From Streptomyces mangrovisoli (lineage in GTDB: Bacteria; Actinomycetota; Actinomycetes; Streptomycetales; Streptomycetaceae), in NCBI RefSeq assembly GCF_000974985.2, contig NZ_LAVA02000038.1, positions 1-64,000 on the forward strand: a stretch of DNA of 64,000 nt, read 5' to 3'. This document shows, piece by piece, positions 55,432-63,978 of this stretch. Position 1 is the stretch's first letter; each line of letters opens with the position of its first letter. The translations under genes and the position numbers were made by a program. The notes under the pieces are model-generated. The model was not told the DNA's origin. It saw only the letters and a list, made by a program, of their open reading frames with translations, and did no database searches.

Positions 55432-57270
55432 TCAACGCGTGTGCGCCGCCGGCGTGTTCGCCTCCGTCACGTCGACCGCCGCCCACGCCTGGTCCACCGT
55501 GCGGTACTCGGCGCTGTCCGCCCCGTACAGGTCCCCGGCCGCCTTCAGCGTCGCGAGGCGCGCGTCGTGGAAGTCGGTCGTGGAGACCATGTAGCGGGTG
55601 AGGGCCCGGTAGAAGATCGCCGTGGCCTTGGCGCGGCCGATGCCGGTCACCGTGGCGCCGTCGTAGGTGGGCGAGTCGTAGGTGAAGCTCCCGATGGTCT
55701 TCTTCCCGCTGCCCTCGGCGAGGAGGTAGAACGCGTGCGAGGAGACACCGGAACCGGCGTGCACCTCGGTGTCGTACAGCTGCGGCGACCAGTAGTCGAC
55801 CGTGTGCTCCATACGGTCGAGCGAGGGGTGGTCGAGGCGGCGCAGGAACTTCTGCGACAGCCCGAGCTTCTCGCCGATGAGGTAGTTCGGCGGGTTCTTG
55901 GGGTTGTTGGCGGAGAACTCGACGTCGGAGCCGAAGACGTCGGCGAGCGACTCGTTGAGCGCGCCCGGCTCGCCGTACTGGAGGCCGTCCTCGTCGACCC
56001 GGGTGGGCTCCAGGCCCGCGGTCGCGTCGACGACTCCGTGGGTGAGTTCGTGGCCCGTGACGTCGAGGACGACGAGCGGCTTCTTGAAGTGGCGGCCGTC
56101 TCCGTCGCCGTAGAGCATGCAGCCGCAGGCCGGGTCCCACATCGCGTTGGCGATCTTCTTGCCCCAGTGGACCATCGCGCGGGCGGCCTTGCCGTTGTTC
56201 CTGATGCCCTTGCGCCCGAAGGTCTTCTTGTAGAAGTCCAGGGTCTTGACGACGCCGTACTGGGCGTCGACGGCGGCGCTGGAACGGTCGCCGACGGTGC
56301 CCGTGCCCCACTTGTTGCTCGTGCTCGTGAGCTTCTTGCCGTCCGCGAAGGACTCCGTGTACTGCCCCTTGGCGTCCCGGGTCTCGGTGCCGTAGTGGCT
56401 CGGGTCCTTCAGCTGGTAGCGGGTGCGGGCCATACGGGTGGTGGTGAGCGGCACCGTGCCCACGAAGAGCGACTTGCCGGTGCCCGCCGCGGGAGCCGGG
56501 TAGTGCGCGGCGGCGCGGGCGGCGGAGGGCGCGGCAAGTGACTGCGCGGCGAGCGACTGCGCGGCGGCGCCCGTGGAGTCCCCGGCGCTCGCGGAGCCCG
56601 TCTCGGGGTCGATCGTCTCGCCGCGTCGGCGCAGGGTGTCGAGCACACGGGGCGAGAGGAACTCGTCGTTGTCGGGGGTGTTGCTGCGGACCTCGCCGGT
56701 GGTGGCGTCGACGACGACCGTCCGGGAGGCGTTGCCCTCGGTGGTGTCGCTGTCGGTGACCGGCACCTGGTAGGCGAGCGCGGCGCCGCCGTCGCGGGCG
56801 TCCACGACCAGGTGCGCGCTGCCCGCGTCGCCCTGGGCGACGGCGGCGGCCTTGTCCTCGGCCTGCCGGGCGGTGAGCTTCGCCCGGGTGGTGGCGGGCC
56901 GGACGGTGTGGTCGGCCGCGCGGGTGACGCCGGTGTAGGCGAGGTCGCGGTCGAGGTGGACGACGAGATCGCCGCCGAGGACCGGCAGACCCTCGTGGGT
57001 ACGGACGAACCGGACGTGCCGGGCGCCCTCCGGGTCGATCATGACGTCGTGGGGGTGGAGTTCGTCGCCCTGCACGACACCGGTGGCCGCCGCGTGGGCG
57101 AAGGCGGCGGCGCGGGCGGCGGAGACGACGGTGGCCGCCGTGGCGGCGGTGGACGACGCGCCGTGGCCTGCCCCCGTGGCCGGCCCGGCGAAGGCGGTGC
57201 CCGCCAGTCCGGTCGCGGCGGTCGTCACGGCGACGGCGACCGCCAAGCTGCGTATGTGCGCTCTACGCAC
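55432..57270 (-). CDS. Secreted M4-family neutral metalloprotease (thermolysin-like)
   Basis: A 612-residue pre-pro-enzyme. A Sec signal peptide (SLAVAVAVTTAATGLAGTAFA) is followed by the FTP/PepSY propeptide (about 45-215, LPVLGGDLVVHLDRDL) and the M4 catalytic domain from about 265. The zinc site is GHELTHGVVDATAG (HExxH near 405) with the third ligand in NESLADVFG, and the catalytic His in SSHAFYLLAEG. All key residues are present, so it should be an active exported protease. The GTG at 57270 has GAAGGA upstream. Confidence 0.94.
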   Translation of the reverse strand: MRRAHIRSLAVAVAVTTAATGLAGTAFAGPATGAGHGASSTAATAATVVSAARAAAFAHAAATGVVQGDELHPHDVMIDPEGARHVRFVRTHEGLPVLGGDLVVHLDRDLAYTGVTRAADHTVRPATTRAKLTARQAEDKAAAVAQGDAGSAHLVVDARDGGAALAYQVPVTDSDTTEGNASRTVVVDATTGEVRSNTPDNDEFLSPRVLDTLRRRGETIDPETGSASAGDSTGAAAQSLAAQSLAAPSAARAAAHYPAPAAGTGKSLFVGTVPLTTTRMARTRYQLKDPSHYGTETRDAKGQYTESFADGKKLTSTSNKWGTGTVGDRSSAAVDAQYGVVKTLDFYKKTFGRKGIRNNGKAARAMVHWGKKIANAMWDPACGCMLYGDGDGRHFKKPLVVLDVTGHELTHGVVDATAGLEPTRVDEDGLQYGEPGALNESLADVFGSDVEFSANNPKNPPNYLIGEKLGLSQKFLRRLDHPSLDRMEHTVDYWSPQLYDTEVHAGSGVSSHAFYLLAEGSGKKTIGSFTYDSPTYDGATVTGIGRAKATAIFYRALTRYMVSTTDFHDARLATLKAAGDLYGADSAEYRTVDQAWAAVDVTEANTPAAHTR

Positions 57271-57571
57271 TGATCAGGGTCCTTCGTTCACAGGCGGCCG
57301 GGATCACCAACCGCCCTGGGACATGGCGCCGTTGGGTGCCATCGGGGCTGGTCGGGCCCCGTGGGGAGAACCCTTGCGGACTAATCATGGACATGTAAAG
57401 CCCGGTTAGTCGCTTTTCTTCGCTTTCGTCGCAATACTTTGCGCATTCACGCCGCACGGTGATCAGCGGGTGACCAACTGTGCGCCGCCCGGGGAGATGT
57501 GACGGAGCGCGAGCCGGTTGCCCGGCGGCGATGTGACCCATCTCGCACACATGGACGGGAGAAGGAACCGG
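57271..57571. other. Divergent control region, metalloprotease / serine hydrolase
   Basis: About 300 bases without a gene. A less G+C-rich patch (57375-57440) carries an inverted repeat GACTAA (57379-57384) / TTAGTC (57406-57411) and a possible -10 (AATACT near 57434) for the serine hydrolase. The bases nearest 57270 are the protease leader. Confidence 0.45.
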
Positions 57572-59062
57572 ATGGTCCAGAGCACGGCGTCCAGCACGAG
57601 GGTGTCCCTGAGAAGACCGGCCGACGGAGACGGAAGGGACCGCGTCGACGCAGACGGACGGGACCGCGTCGGCGCAGACGGACGGGGCGGCCTCGACGGA
57701 AACGGACGGGGCCGCTTCGACGGAATCGGGCGGGGCCGCCTCGGTGGCGCGCTGGCGGGAGCGGTCCTGCTGTCCCTCCTCGCCACCCCGGTCGCCTCGG
57801 CCGCCCCCGCGCACACGGCACCGCAGCCGCCCACCACGCCCGGTGTACGGCTCGGGGCGGTGACGGCCCTGACGGCGAACCGCGGACACCTGGCGCCCGG
57901 GTCCGCTTCCGCGCCCGAGTCCGAGTCCGAGTCCGAGTCCGCGTCCGCGTCCGCCACGAACCGCCCCTCGACGGCCGACTCCTCGACGGCCGTGTCCGGT
58001 CCCGGCGCCGCGGCCGCCGCCCTGCCCGCCCCGAACACCGCCGCCCTGCGCGCCGATCTGGACGCGGTGCTCGCCAAGGGCGCGCCCGGCGCGATGGCCC
58101 GCATCGACGACGGCGGCACCGTCCACACCGCGGCCCGCGGCCTGGCCGACCTCGCCACCCACCGCGCGATCAGCAGCTCCGACCGGTTCCGCATCGGCAG
58201 CGTCACCAAGACCTTCTCCACGGTCGTCCTGCTGCAACTCGCCGACGCCCACCGGCTGGACCTGGACGCCTCCGTCGACCACTACCTGCCGGGCCTGCTG
58301 CCCGACCGCGGGATCACGGTCCGGCACGTGCTCAGCCACCGCAGCGGGCTGCACGACTACACCGACGAGCTGTTCTCCGACTCGGTCGCCGGTTTCGAGT
58401 CGGTGCGCGACAAGGTGTTCACCTACCGGCAGTTGGTGAACCTGTCCCTGCGCGAGCCCCGCACCAACGCGCCCGGCGCGGCCTACTCCTACTCCAACAC
58501 CAACTTCGTCGTGGCCGGGATGCTCATCGAGAAGCTGACCGGCCACTCCGTGCGCACGGAGTACGAGAACCGCATCTTCAAGCCGCTGCGGCTGACGGAC
58601 ACCTTCTACGTCCACCCGGCCACGACCGTCCCCGGCCGGCACGCACATGGCTACCTCACCCCGGACCGGTCGGGCGCCGCGCTCGTCGACGCGACCGACC
58701 AGACGGTGTCGTGGGCGCAGAGCGCGGGCGCCATCATCTCCAGCACCCGCGACCTGAACACCTTCCTCTCGGCGCTCGCCCGCGGACAGCTCACCTCCGC
58801 CGCGCAGTTGAAGCAGATGGAGCACTGGGAGCGGGTGAACGCCACGACGGCGTACGGACTGGGATTCCGGCGCCGCACCCTCTCGTGCGGCGCACAGGTC
58901 TACGGCCACACGGGCGCCGTCCAGGGCTACTACACGTACGCCTTCACCACGAAGGACGGCCGCCGCAGCCTCACCGCGCTGGCGAACACGTCCAACAACG
59001 GCGCCGTGCTCACCGCGCTGGGCCGGACGCTGGAGGCGGCGTTCTGCGGGAGCCGGGGCTGA
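57572..59062 (+). CDS. Secreted serine hydrolase, beta-lactamase/D-Ala-D-Ala carboxypeptidase class
   Basis: A 496-residue exported class C-type serine hydrolase. The active-site motifs are SVTK (Ser near residue 209), YSYSN and GHTGAVQG. Such enzymes are D,D-carboxypeptidases, D-aminopeptidases or esterases. The N-terminus is odd: about 60 charged residues with five 8-residue DGRxR repeats precede the hydrophobic signal core (GALAGAVLLSLLATPVASA). A Ser/Glu-Ser/Ala stretch (about 113-126) forms a linker. The ATG at 57572 is preferred to 57551 because GGAGAAGGA lies seven bases upstream. A start just before the hydrophobic core is not available with a good ribosome site. Confidence 0.85.
   Translation: MVQSTASSTRVSLRRPADGDGRDRVDADGRDRVGADGRGGLDGNGRGRFDGIGRGRLGGALAGAVLLSLLATPVASAAPAHTAPQPPTTPGVRLGAVTALTANRGHLAPGSASAPESESESESASASATNRPSTADSSTAVSGPGAAAAALPAPNTAALRADLDAVLAKGAPGAMARIDDGGTVHTAARGLADLATHRAISSSDRFRIGSVTKTFSTVVLLQLADAHRLDLDASVDHYLPGLLPDRGITVRHVLSHRSGLHDYTDELFSDSVAGFESVRDKVFTYRQLVNLSLREPRTNAPGAAYSYSNTNFVVAGMLIEKLTGHSVRTEYENRIFKPLRLTDTFYVHPATTVPGRHAHGYLTPDRSGAALVDATDQTVSWAQSAGAIISSTRDLNTFLSALARGQLTSAAQLKQMEHWERVNATTAYGLGFRRRTLSCGAQVYGHTGAVQGYYTYAFTTKDGRRSLTALANTSNNGAVLTALGRTLEAAFCGSRG
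57629..57748 (+). repeat. In-frame 24-bp tandem repeat x 5
   Basis: Five 24-bp units encode DGRDRVDA, DGRDRVGA, DGRGGLDG, NGRGRFDG and IGRGRLGG ahead of the signal peptide core of the serine hydrolase. Divergence increases toward the 3' end. Confidence 0.85.
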
Positions 59063-59219
59063 GGGTGATCATGGCCTCCGGGGGCGTACGCGTGGCCTTT
59101 CGGGCGCCGAGGGCGGCCCCCCGGCCCTGAAGGCGGTCCTCGGGGCGCGGCAGGTGCGGGAACCGCCTGCCGCGCCCGCGCGTTCTCCGGACGATCCCCA
59201 CCACGGCGAGGGAGGTGTC

Positions 59220-60605
59220 ATGAGCGAGCTGGTGCCCGGAGGCAATCTCCCCCTGCCGGCCGGACCGCTGACCCTGCGCGTGACCGGCCCGTTCGACGTG
59301 TCGGCGCTGATCACCGACGAGGGCGGCAAGGTCGGCACGGACGCGGACTTCGTCTTCTACAACCAGCCGGCCGCGCCCGGCGCCCGGCTGCGCGACGGCG
59401 TGCTGTCGGTCGACCCCGCGCGGCTGCGTGCCGGGGCCGCGCGGGTCACCGTGGTGGTCAGCGCCGCCGCCCCCGGCACCCCGCTGCACCGGCTGCCCCC
59501 GCCCACGCTGCGGGTCACCGATCCGGCGGGCCGCGCGATAGCCGCCTTCTCCCCGCCGCGCCCCGAACGCGAGACCGTGCTGCTGCTCGCGGAGCTGTAC
59601 CGGCGCGGCCCCGGCTGGAAGCTGCGCGCGCTGGGCCAGGGGTACGCGGACGGACTCGCGGGCCTGGCCCGGGACTTCGGCGTGGACGTGACCGACGACC
59701 CGCAGGCGCCGTCGCCATCGCGGGCGCCCTCGCCCTCGCCGGTGGTGTCCTCCGCCACCTCGGGGCTGAGGCAGGAGCTGTCCTCCCCAGCCCCGGCTCC
59801 CCCGCGACCGTTCGGCCCTCCCTCCGCCGACCCGGACGGCTTCCTCGGTCTGGTCAACCCGGCCCGCGCGCGGGCCGGTTCGCCCCCGGTCGCGCTCGAC
59901 GCCCGGCTCGCCGACGCGGCCCGCGCGCACGCCCGCGCGATGGCCGAGGCGGGGCGTCTGGGCGGCGAGGGCCGCGACGGCAGATCCTTGCACCAGCGGG
60001 TGACGGCCGCGGGATACACGTATCTGACCGTGGGCGAGCACCTGGTCTCCGGCCCCCGCGACCCGGCCGAGTTCGTCGACTACTGTCTGCGCACCGGGCA
60101 GGCCCGCCGCACCCTGGAGGACCCGACCTTCACCCACACCGGGCTCGGGTTCGCGCGCGAGGGCCGTTCCGGGGACATGTTCTGGACGGCGCTGTGGGCG
60201 ACCCCGCTGACCCCCGACGGCCTGGCGCGGACGACGGCGGACGTGGTCGCCCTCACCAACCGGGAGCGGGCCGCGGCCGGGCTGCGCGCGCTGTCCGTGG
60301 ACGCCCGGCTGACGGCCGCCGCACAGGCGCACAGCGCGGACATGGTGGCCCGCGACTTCTACGCGCACACCTCGCCCGACGGCTCCCAGCCCTGGGACCG
60401 GGCGGCCGCGGCGGGGTCCCGGATGCGCACCGTCGGCGAGAACATCGCGTGCGGCCAGCGGTCGGCCGCCGAGGTGGTGGAGGGCTGGATGAACAGCCCC
60501 GCGCACCGCGACAACATCCTGAAGGGCGACTTCACGCACATCGGCGTCGGGTTCGCCGGAGGCGGTCGGTCGGGCACGTACTGGACGCAACTCTTCGGCG
60601 GCTGA
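59220..60605 (+). CDS. TerD-domain / double CAP (SCP) domain fusion
   Basis: A 461-residue protein. Residues about 5-170 form a TerD-like (tellurium/calcium-stress) beta-sandwich (GGNLPLPAGPLTLRVTG, TDADFVFYNQP), then a Pro/Ser linker (about 172-200), and two CAP/SCP domains (about 205-325 and 335-458). The second CAP has the full signature (HSADMVARDFYAHTSPDG, GENIACG, WMNSPAHRDNIL, HIGVGFA). The first is degenerate (FTHTGLGFA kept, cavity His pattern incomplete). No signal peptide is visible, although CAP proteins are normally exported. ATG follows GGGAGG. Confidence 0.88.
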   Translation: MSELVPGGNLPLPAGPLTLRVTGPFDVSALITDEGGKVGTDADFVFYNQPAAPGARLRDGVLSVDPARLRAGAARVTVVVSAAAPGTPLHRLPPPTLRVTDPAGRAIAAFSPPRPERETVLLLAELYRRGPGWKLRALGQGYADGLAGLARDFGVDVTDDPQAPSPSRAPSPSPVVSSATSGLRQELSSPAPAPPRPFGPPSADPDGFLGLVNPARARAGSPPVALDARLADAARAHARAMAEAGRLGGEGRDGRSLHQRVTAAGYTYLTVGEHLVSGPRDPAEFVDYCLRTGQARRTLEDPTFTHTGLGFAREGRSGDMFWTALWATPLTPDGLARTTADVVALTNRERAAAGLRALSVDARLTAAAQAHSADMVARDFYAHTSPDGSQPWDRAAAAGSRMRTVGENIACGQRSAAEVVEGWMNSPAHRDNILKGDFTHIGVGFAGGGRSGTYWTQLFGG

Positions 60606-60697
60606 GCGCCGTTCGGCGAAGGGGCGGCATTCGGCCGTCGGCACGGTGGCGGGCCCCGATCTTGGCGGAACCACCTGCTCCGGGCCAGGATGCCCGC

Positions 60698-61375
60698 ATG
60701 AAGGGTGATCTGTTTTCCCAGGAGCACATGGTGCAGCCCGCGACCGTTGCGGGCATGTCCGTCGAGAACGCCAAGTGCATCAAGTACGCGGTGAACGGCG
60801 AGATGGTGGCCCGGCAGGGCGCGATGATCGCCTTTCGGGGCAACCTCCAGTTCGAGCGCAAGGGCCAGGGCGTGGGCGGAATGCTCAAGCGCGCGGTGAC
60901 CGGGGAGGGGCTGCCGCTGATGGCGGTGCGCGGCCAGGGCGAGGCGTGGTTCGCGCACGAGGCGCAGAACTGCTTCATCGTCGACGTCGATCCCGGCGAC
61001 GAGTTCACCGTCAACGGCCGCAACGTGCTGTGCTTCGACGCCTCGTTGTCGTATCAGATCAAGACGGTGAAGGGCTCGGGCATGGCGGGCGGCGGCCTGT
61101 TCAACAGCGTGTTCACCGGCCAGGGCCGGCTGGGCCTGGTGTGCGAGGGCAATCCGCTGGTGATACCCGTCTCGCCGCAGTATCCGGTGTACGTCGACAC
61201 CGACGCGGTGGTCGGCTGGACGGCGCATCTCCAGACCTCGTTGCACCGCTCGCAGTCCATCGGCTCGATGCTGCGCGGCGGTTCGGGCGAAGCGGTGCAA
61301 CTGATGCTCCAGGGCGAGGGTTTCGTGGTGGTGCGCCCGAGCGAGGCCACTCCGCAGAAGGTGCAGCAGCATTGA
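60698..61375 (+). CDS. AIM24-family (TIGR00266/DUF124) protein
   Basis: A 225-residue AIM24-type beta-helical protein. GEMVARQGAMIAFRGNLQFE, GGMLKRAVTGEGLPLM and GLVCEGNPLVIPVSP are family patterns. Function in bacteria is unknown. The name comes from a yeast mitochondrial protein. TerD and AIM24 genes are often neighbours in actinobacteria, which fits the TerD fusion just upstream. ATG at 60698 has AGGA about eight bases upstream. Confidence 0.9.
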   Translation: MKGDLFSQEHMVQPATVAGMSVENAKCIKYAVNGEMVARQGAMIAFRGNLQFERKGQGVGGMLKRAVTGEGLPLMAVRGQGEAWFAHEAQNCFIVDVDPGDEFTVNGRNVLCFDASLSYQIKTVKGSGMAGGGLFNSVFTGQGRLGLVCEGNPLVIPVSPQYPVYVDTDAVVGWTAHLQTSLHRSQSIGSMLRGGSGEAVQLMLQGEGFVVVRPSEATPQKVQQH

Positions 61376-61444
61376 CGCGGACGTGATCCGGGTCGCACAG
61401 GCAACCCCGAGGGCGGAAACCACGTCTTGATCGACAACAGACGA

Positions 61445-61475
61445 AGCCCCGGCTCCTGTGAGCCGGGGCTGATTT
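61445..61475 (+). terminator. Intrinsic terminator after the AIM24 gene
   Basis: AGCCCCGGCTC (61445-61455) and GAGCCGGGGCT (61460-61470) form an 11-bp perfect stem with a CTGT loop, followed by GATTTCC. Confidence 0.7.
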
Positions 61476-61496
61476 CCGACGCACTATGCACTGCAT

Positions 61497-61517
61497 GTAT
61501 ACACAGCGCGTATACAC
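61497..61517. promoter_or_regulatory. Operator candidate: GTATACAC direct repeat, 13-bp period
   Basis: GTATACAC occurs at 61497-61504 and 61510-61517. The half-site GTATAC is itself palindromic. The A+T-rich patch is the only likely promoter zone for the TPR/polyprenyl synthetase operon, so this is probably a repressor or activator site; GntR-type sites have a similar look. Confidence 0.45.
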
Positions 61518-61563
61518 GACGTGCTTATCAGCGCGCGCTCGCTCCGCGCACAGAAGGGTCTTC

Positions 61564-62787
61564 ATGTACGGCAAAGCATTCGCCCCGGAGTACCAGGGCG
61601 CCCTCAGCACCCTGTCCGTGAACTCCTCCCTCGTCGACGTACTCGCCGCGGGCACCGAGCGGTTGCGCGCCGCCGAACAGGACGGACGCCCCGACGAGGC
61701 GGCCCGCTGCGGGCTCGCCGTCGCCGAGGCGCACCGGCGCCTGGGCAGGGTCGGGGAGGCGGACCGGGCCTGGAAGGCGAGCTACCGCGCCGCGCGGGAG
61801 GCCGGCGACACGGGCGCGATGGCGTGGGCGCTGTGGAGCGGCGGCACCCTCGCTCGCCAGCGCGGTGCCTTCCCGCTGGCCCGGCGGCTGCTGGCGCTCG
61901 CGGCCGAACTGGGCGAGCGCGGCGGGGACATCGTGGCGCGGGGCTACTCGCTGGCGGGGCTCGCCGAGACGGGCCGCATCCAGGGGGACTACGCGGCCGT
62001 GGCCCGGCTGCACGAGCAGTTGCTCGCCGAGGCCCGCAGGCGCGGCGAGGCGCGGCACACGGTGTGGGCGCTGGAGGGCATCGCGCAGATCCACCGCAAC
62101 ACCGGCTCCTACGACACCGCGTACGCGCTGTTCGAGGAGGCCGCGCAGACCGCGGCGCGGGCCGAGGACCGGCGCGGACACGCGTGGGCGCTGCGCGGAC
62201 TGGCCGACGTGCTCTCCGCGCGCGACGGGAACACCGAGCGGGCGCTGGAGCTGCTGTCGGAGGCGGAGGCGACATGCCGGGCGATGAACCTGTCCAGCGC
62301 GCTGGCCTACAACCACAAGATGCGCGGCAACGTGCTGTACCGGGCGGGCCGTTACGCCGAGGCGCGGGAGCTGTACGCCCGCGCGCTGGAGGAGTTCCGC
62401 GCGATGAGCGAGCCGCGGGGGCAGGCGCTGGCGCGGCTCGGGCTCGCCAAGTCACTGGCCCGGCTGGGCCGCGACCGCGCCGAGACGGCAGCGGAACTGG
62501 CGGACCTGGCCACGGAGTTGGAGCGGATCGGGCTGCGGCACGCGGGCGAGATGGTCGCCCGGGCCCGGACGGAACTCGGTATCGACGCACCGCACTTGGC
62601 GTCGGAGGCGGCCCGTGTCCCCGGGCCCGTCCGGACGCCGGGGGCCGCGCGGACGCCGGAGCCCACCCGGCCCCCCGAAGACGGCCGCACCCTCACGGAC
62701 GGCCGCACCCCCGCGGACGGCCGCACCCCCCAGGACGGCCGCATCCTCGAGGCGGAGGCAGTTCAGAGCCCGGAGGTCGTCCGATGA
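61564..62787 (+). CDS. Tetratricopeptide-repeat protein
   Basis: A 407-residue protein. Residues about 20-345 are a run of TPR-like helix pairs (for example WALEGIAQIHRNTGSYDTAY, WALRGLADVLSARDG, KMRGNVLYRAGRYAEARELY). The C-terminal 60 residues are low complexity and end with four 6-residue DGRTxx repeats. No enzyme motif or export signal was seen, so it may be a scaffold for the polyprenyl synthetase whose ATG overlaps its stop. ATG at 61564 follows GAAGGG; an upstream in-frame ATG at 61486 lies in the promoter patch and is rejected. Confidence 0.82.
   Translation: MYGKAFAPEYQGALSTLSVNSSLVDVLAAGTERLRAAEQDGRPDEAARCGLAVAEAHRRLGRVGEADRAWKASYRAAREAGDTGAMAWALWSGGTLARQRGAFPLARRLLALAAELGERGGDIVARGYSLAGLAETGRIQGDYAAVARLHEQLLAEARRRGEARHTVWALEGIAQIHRNTGSYDTAYALFEEAAQTAARAEDRRGHAWALRGLADVLSARDGNTERALELLSEAEATCRAMNLSSALAYNHKMRGNVLYRAGRYAEARELYARALEEFRAMSEPRGQALARLGLAKSLARLGRDRAETAAELADLATELERIGLRHAGEMVARARTELGIDAPHLASEAARVPGPVRTPGAARTPEPTRPPEDGRTLTDGRTPADGRTPQDGRILEAEAVQSPEVVR
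62680..62751 (+). repeat. In-frame 18-bp tandem repeat x 4
   Basis: Four 18-bp units starting GACGGCCGCA (62680, 62698, 62716, 62734) encode DGRTLT, DGRTPA, DGRTPQ and DGRILE at the end of the TPR protein. Confidence 0.85.
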
Positions 62788-63818
62788 CCGTGCTTCCCTC
62801 CGCGCTGCCGGTGGCGCCCCCGGACCGGCTCCTCGCCCGCTGCGCCGCGTCGGTGCGGCCCGCGCTGGAGGAGGCGGTCGGGCGGCTGCATCCCTGGGTG
62901 GCCGAGATGGCCGCGTACTCCTTCGGCTGGTGCGAGGTGGGCGGCGCGCCCGCGGACACGGGCGGCGGCAAGGGCGTACGGCAGGCGCTCGCCTTACTGG
63001 GCGCCGAGGCGGCCGGTGCGCCCGCGCGGGCCGGGGTGACCGCGGCCGTCGCCGTCGAACTGGTGCACACGTTCTCGCTGCTGCACGACGACGTCATGGA
63101 CGGCGACGCGCTGCGGCGCGGCCGTCCCACCGCCTGGCGGGCGTACGGCACCGGGCCCGCCGTGCTCGCGGGCGACGCCCTCTTCGCGCTCGCGGTGGAG
63201 ACGCTGGCCGCCGAGCCGGGCGGCACCCACGGCGTGCGGCGGCTGTCGGCGGCCCTGACCGACCTGGTGCGCGGGCAGGCCGACGATCTGGTGTTCGCCG
63301 GGCGCCCGTGGACCGGTCCGCGGCGGGTGCGGCCCGCGGAGTACCGGGTGATGGCGGAGCACAAGACCGGTGCCCTGCTGGGCTGTTCGGCCGCGCTGGG
63401 CGCCGCGCTCGGCGGGGCCCCGGCCCCGGTGGTGGCCGCCCTGGACCGGGCCGGGCGCGATCTGGGCGTCGCCTTCCAGCTGGTGGACGACGTGCTCGGC
63501 ATCTGGGGAGACCCGTCGCTGACCGGCAAACCCGTGCACGGCGATCTGCGGGAGCGGAAGAAGACCTACCCCGTGCTGGCCGCCCTCGCCTCCCCCGGCC
63601 CCGGCGCGCGGCGGATCGCGGCGCTGCTGGAGTCCGGGGCGGACCCCGCCGGGGCGGCCGCGCTGATCGAGGAGGCCGGCGGGCGGGCGGCGGCTCTGAC
63701 GGCGGCCCGCGAGCACACCGAGGCGGTGGCGGCCGCGCTGGACGCCCTGCCGTCGCCGCCGGGACCGGTGGCGGAGCTGCGCGGGCTGGTGGGGCAGCTG
63801 CTGCACCGCGCGCACTGA
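62784..63818 (+). CDS. Polyprenyl (isoprenyl) diphosphate synthetase, TTA-containing
   Basis: A 344-residue trans-isoprenyl diphosphate synthase. The first Asp-rich motif is LLHDDVMDGD, with GRPTAWR after it; the second is QLVDDVLGIWGD, followed by KPVHGDLRERKKTYP. It condenses IPP with an allylic diphosphate to make a geranyl-, farnesyl- or geranylgeranyl-type chain; the actinobacterial pattern around the second motif favours a C20-type enzyme, but chain length is not read with confidence. ATG overlaps the TPR gene stop. Codon 71 (62994-62996) is TTA, the rare Leu codon read by bldA tRNA, implying developmental control. No terpene cyclase is present before the window ends. Confidence 0.9.
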   Translation: MTVLPSALPVAPPDRLLARCAASVRPALEEAVGRLHPWVAEMAAYSFGWCEVGGAPADTGGGKGVRQALALLGAEAAGAPARAGVTAAVAVELVHTFSLLHDDVMDGDALRRGRPTAWRAYGTGPAVLAGDALFALAVETLAAEPGGTHGVRRLSAALTDLVRGQADDLVFAGRPWTGPRRVRPAEYRVMAEHKTGALLGCSAALGAALGGAPAPVVAALDRAGRDLGVAFQLVDDVLGIWGDPSLTGKPVHGDLRERKKTYPVLAALASPGPGARRIAALLESGADPAGAAALIEEAGGRAAALTAAREHTEAVAAALDALPSPPGPVAELRGLVGQLLHRAH

Positions 63819-63906
63819 CCGGGCCGACCGGACGCGGCTCCGGCCGGCGGACGGGCGCGAGACGGCCCTGCGGGCCGGGCCTGCGGTCCGCGGGTGCGGG
63901 GGGCCG

Positions 63907-63978
63907 GTCGCGCAGTTCCCCGCGCCCCTGGGTGGGCCGCGCCCGAGCCCCCTGAAGGGGCGCGGGGAACTGCGCGAC
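63907..63978. repeat. Inverted pair of the dispersed palindromic element
   Basis: The 23-bp sequence at 63907-63929 (core GCGCAGTTCCCCGCGCCCCT) is exactly inverted at 63956-63978 around a 26-base loop. It follows the polyprenyl synthetase gene by about 90 bases and is its most likely transcript end. Confidence 0.9.

Noticed and set aside
61486..61563. An upstream ATG extending the TPR protein by 26 residues
   Set aside because: It lies inside the promoter/operator patch and just after the terminator, while the ATG at 61564 has a proper ribosome site.
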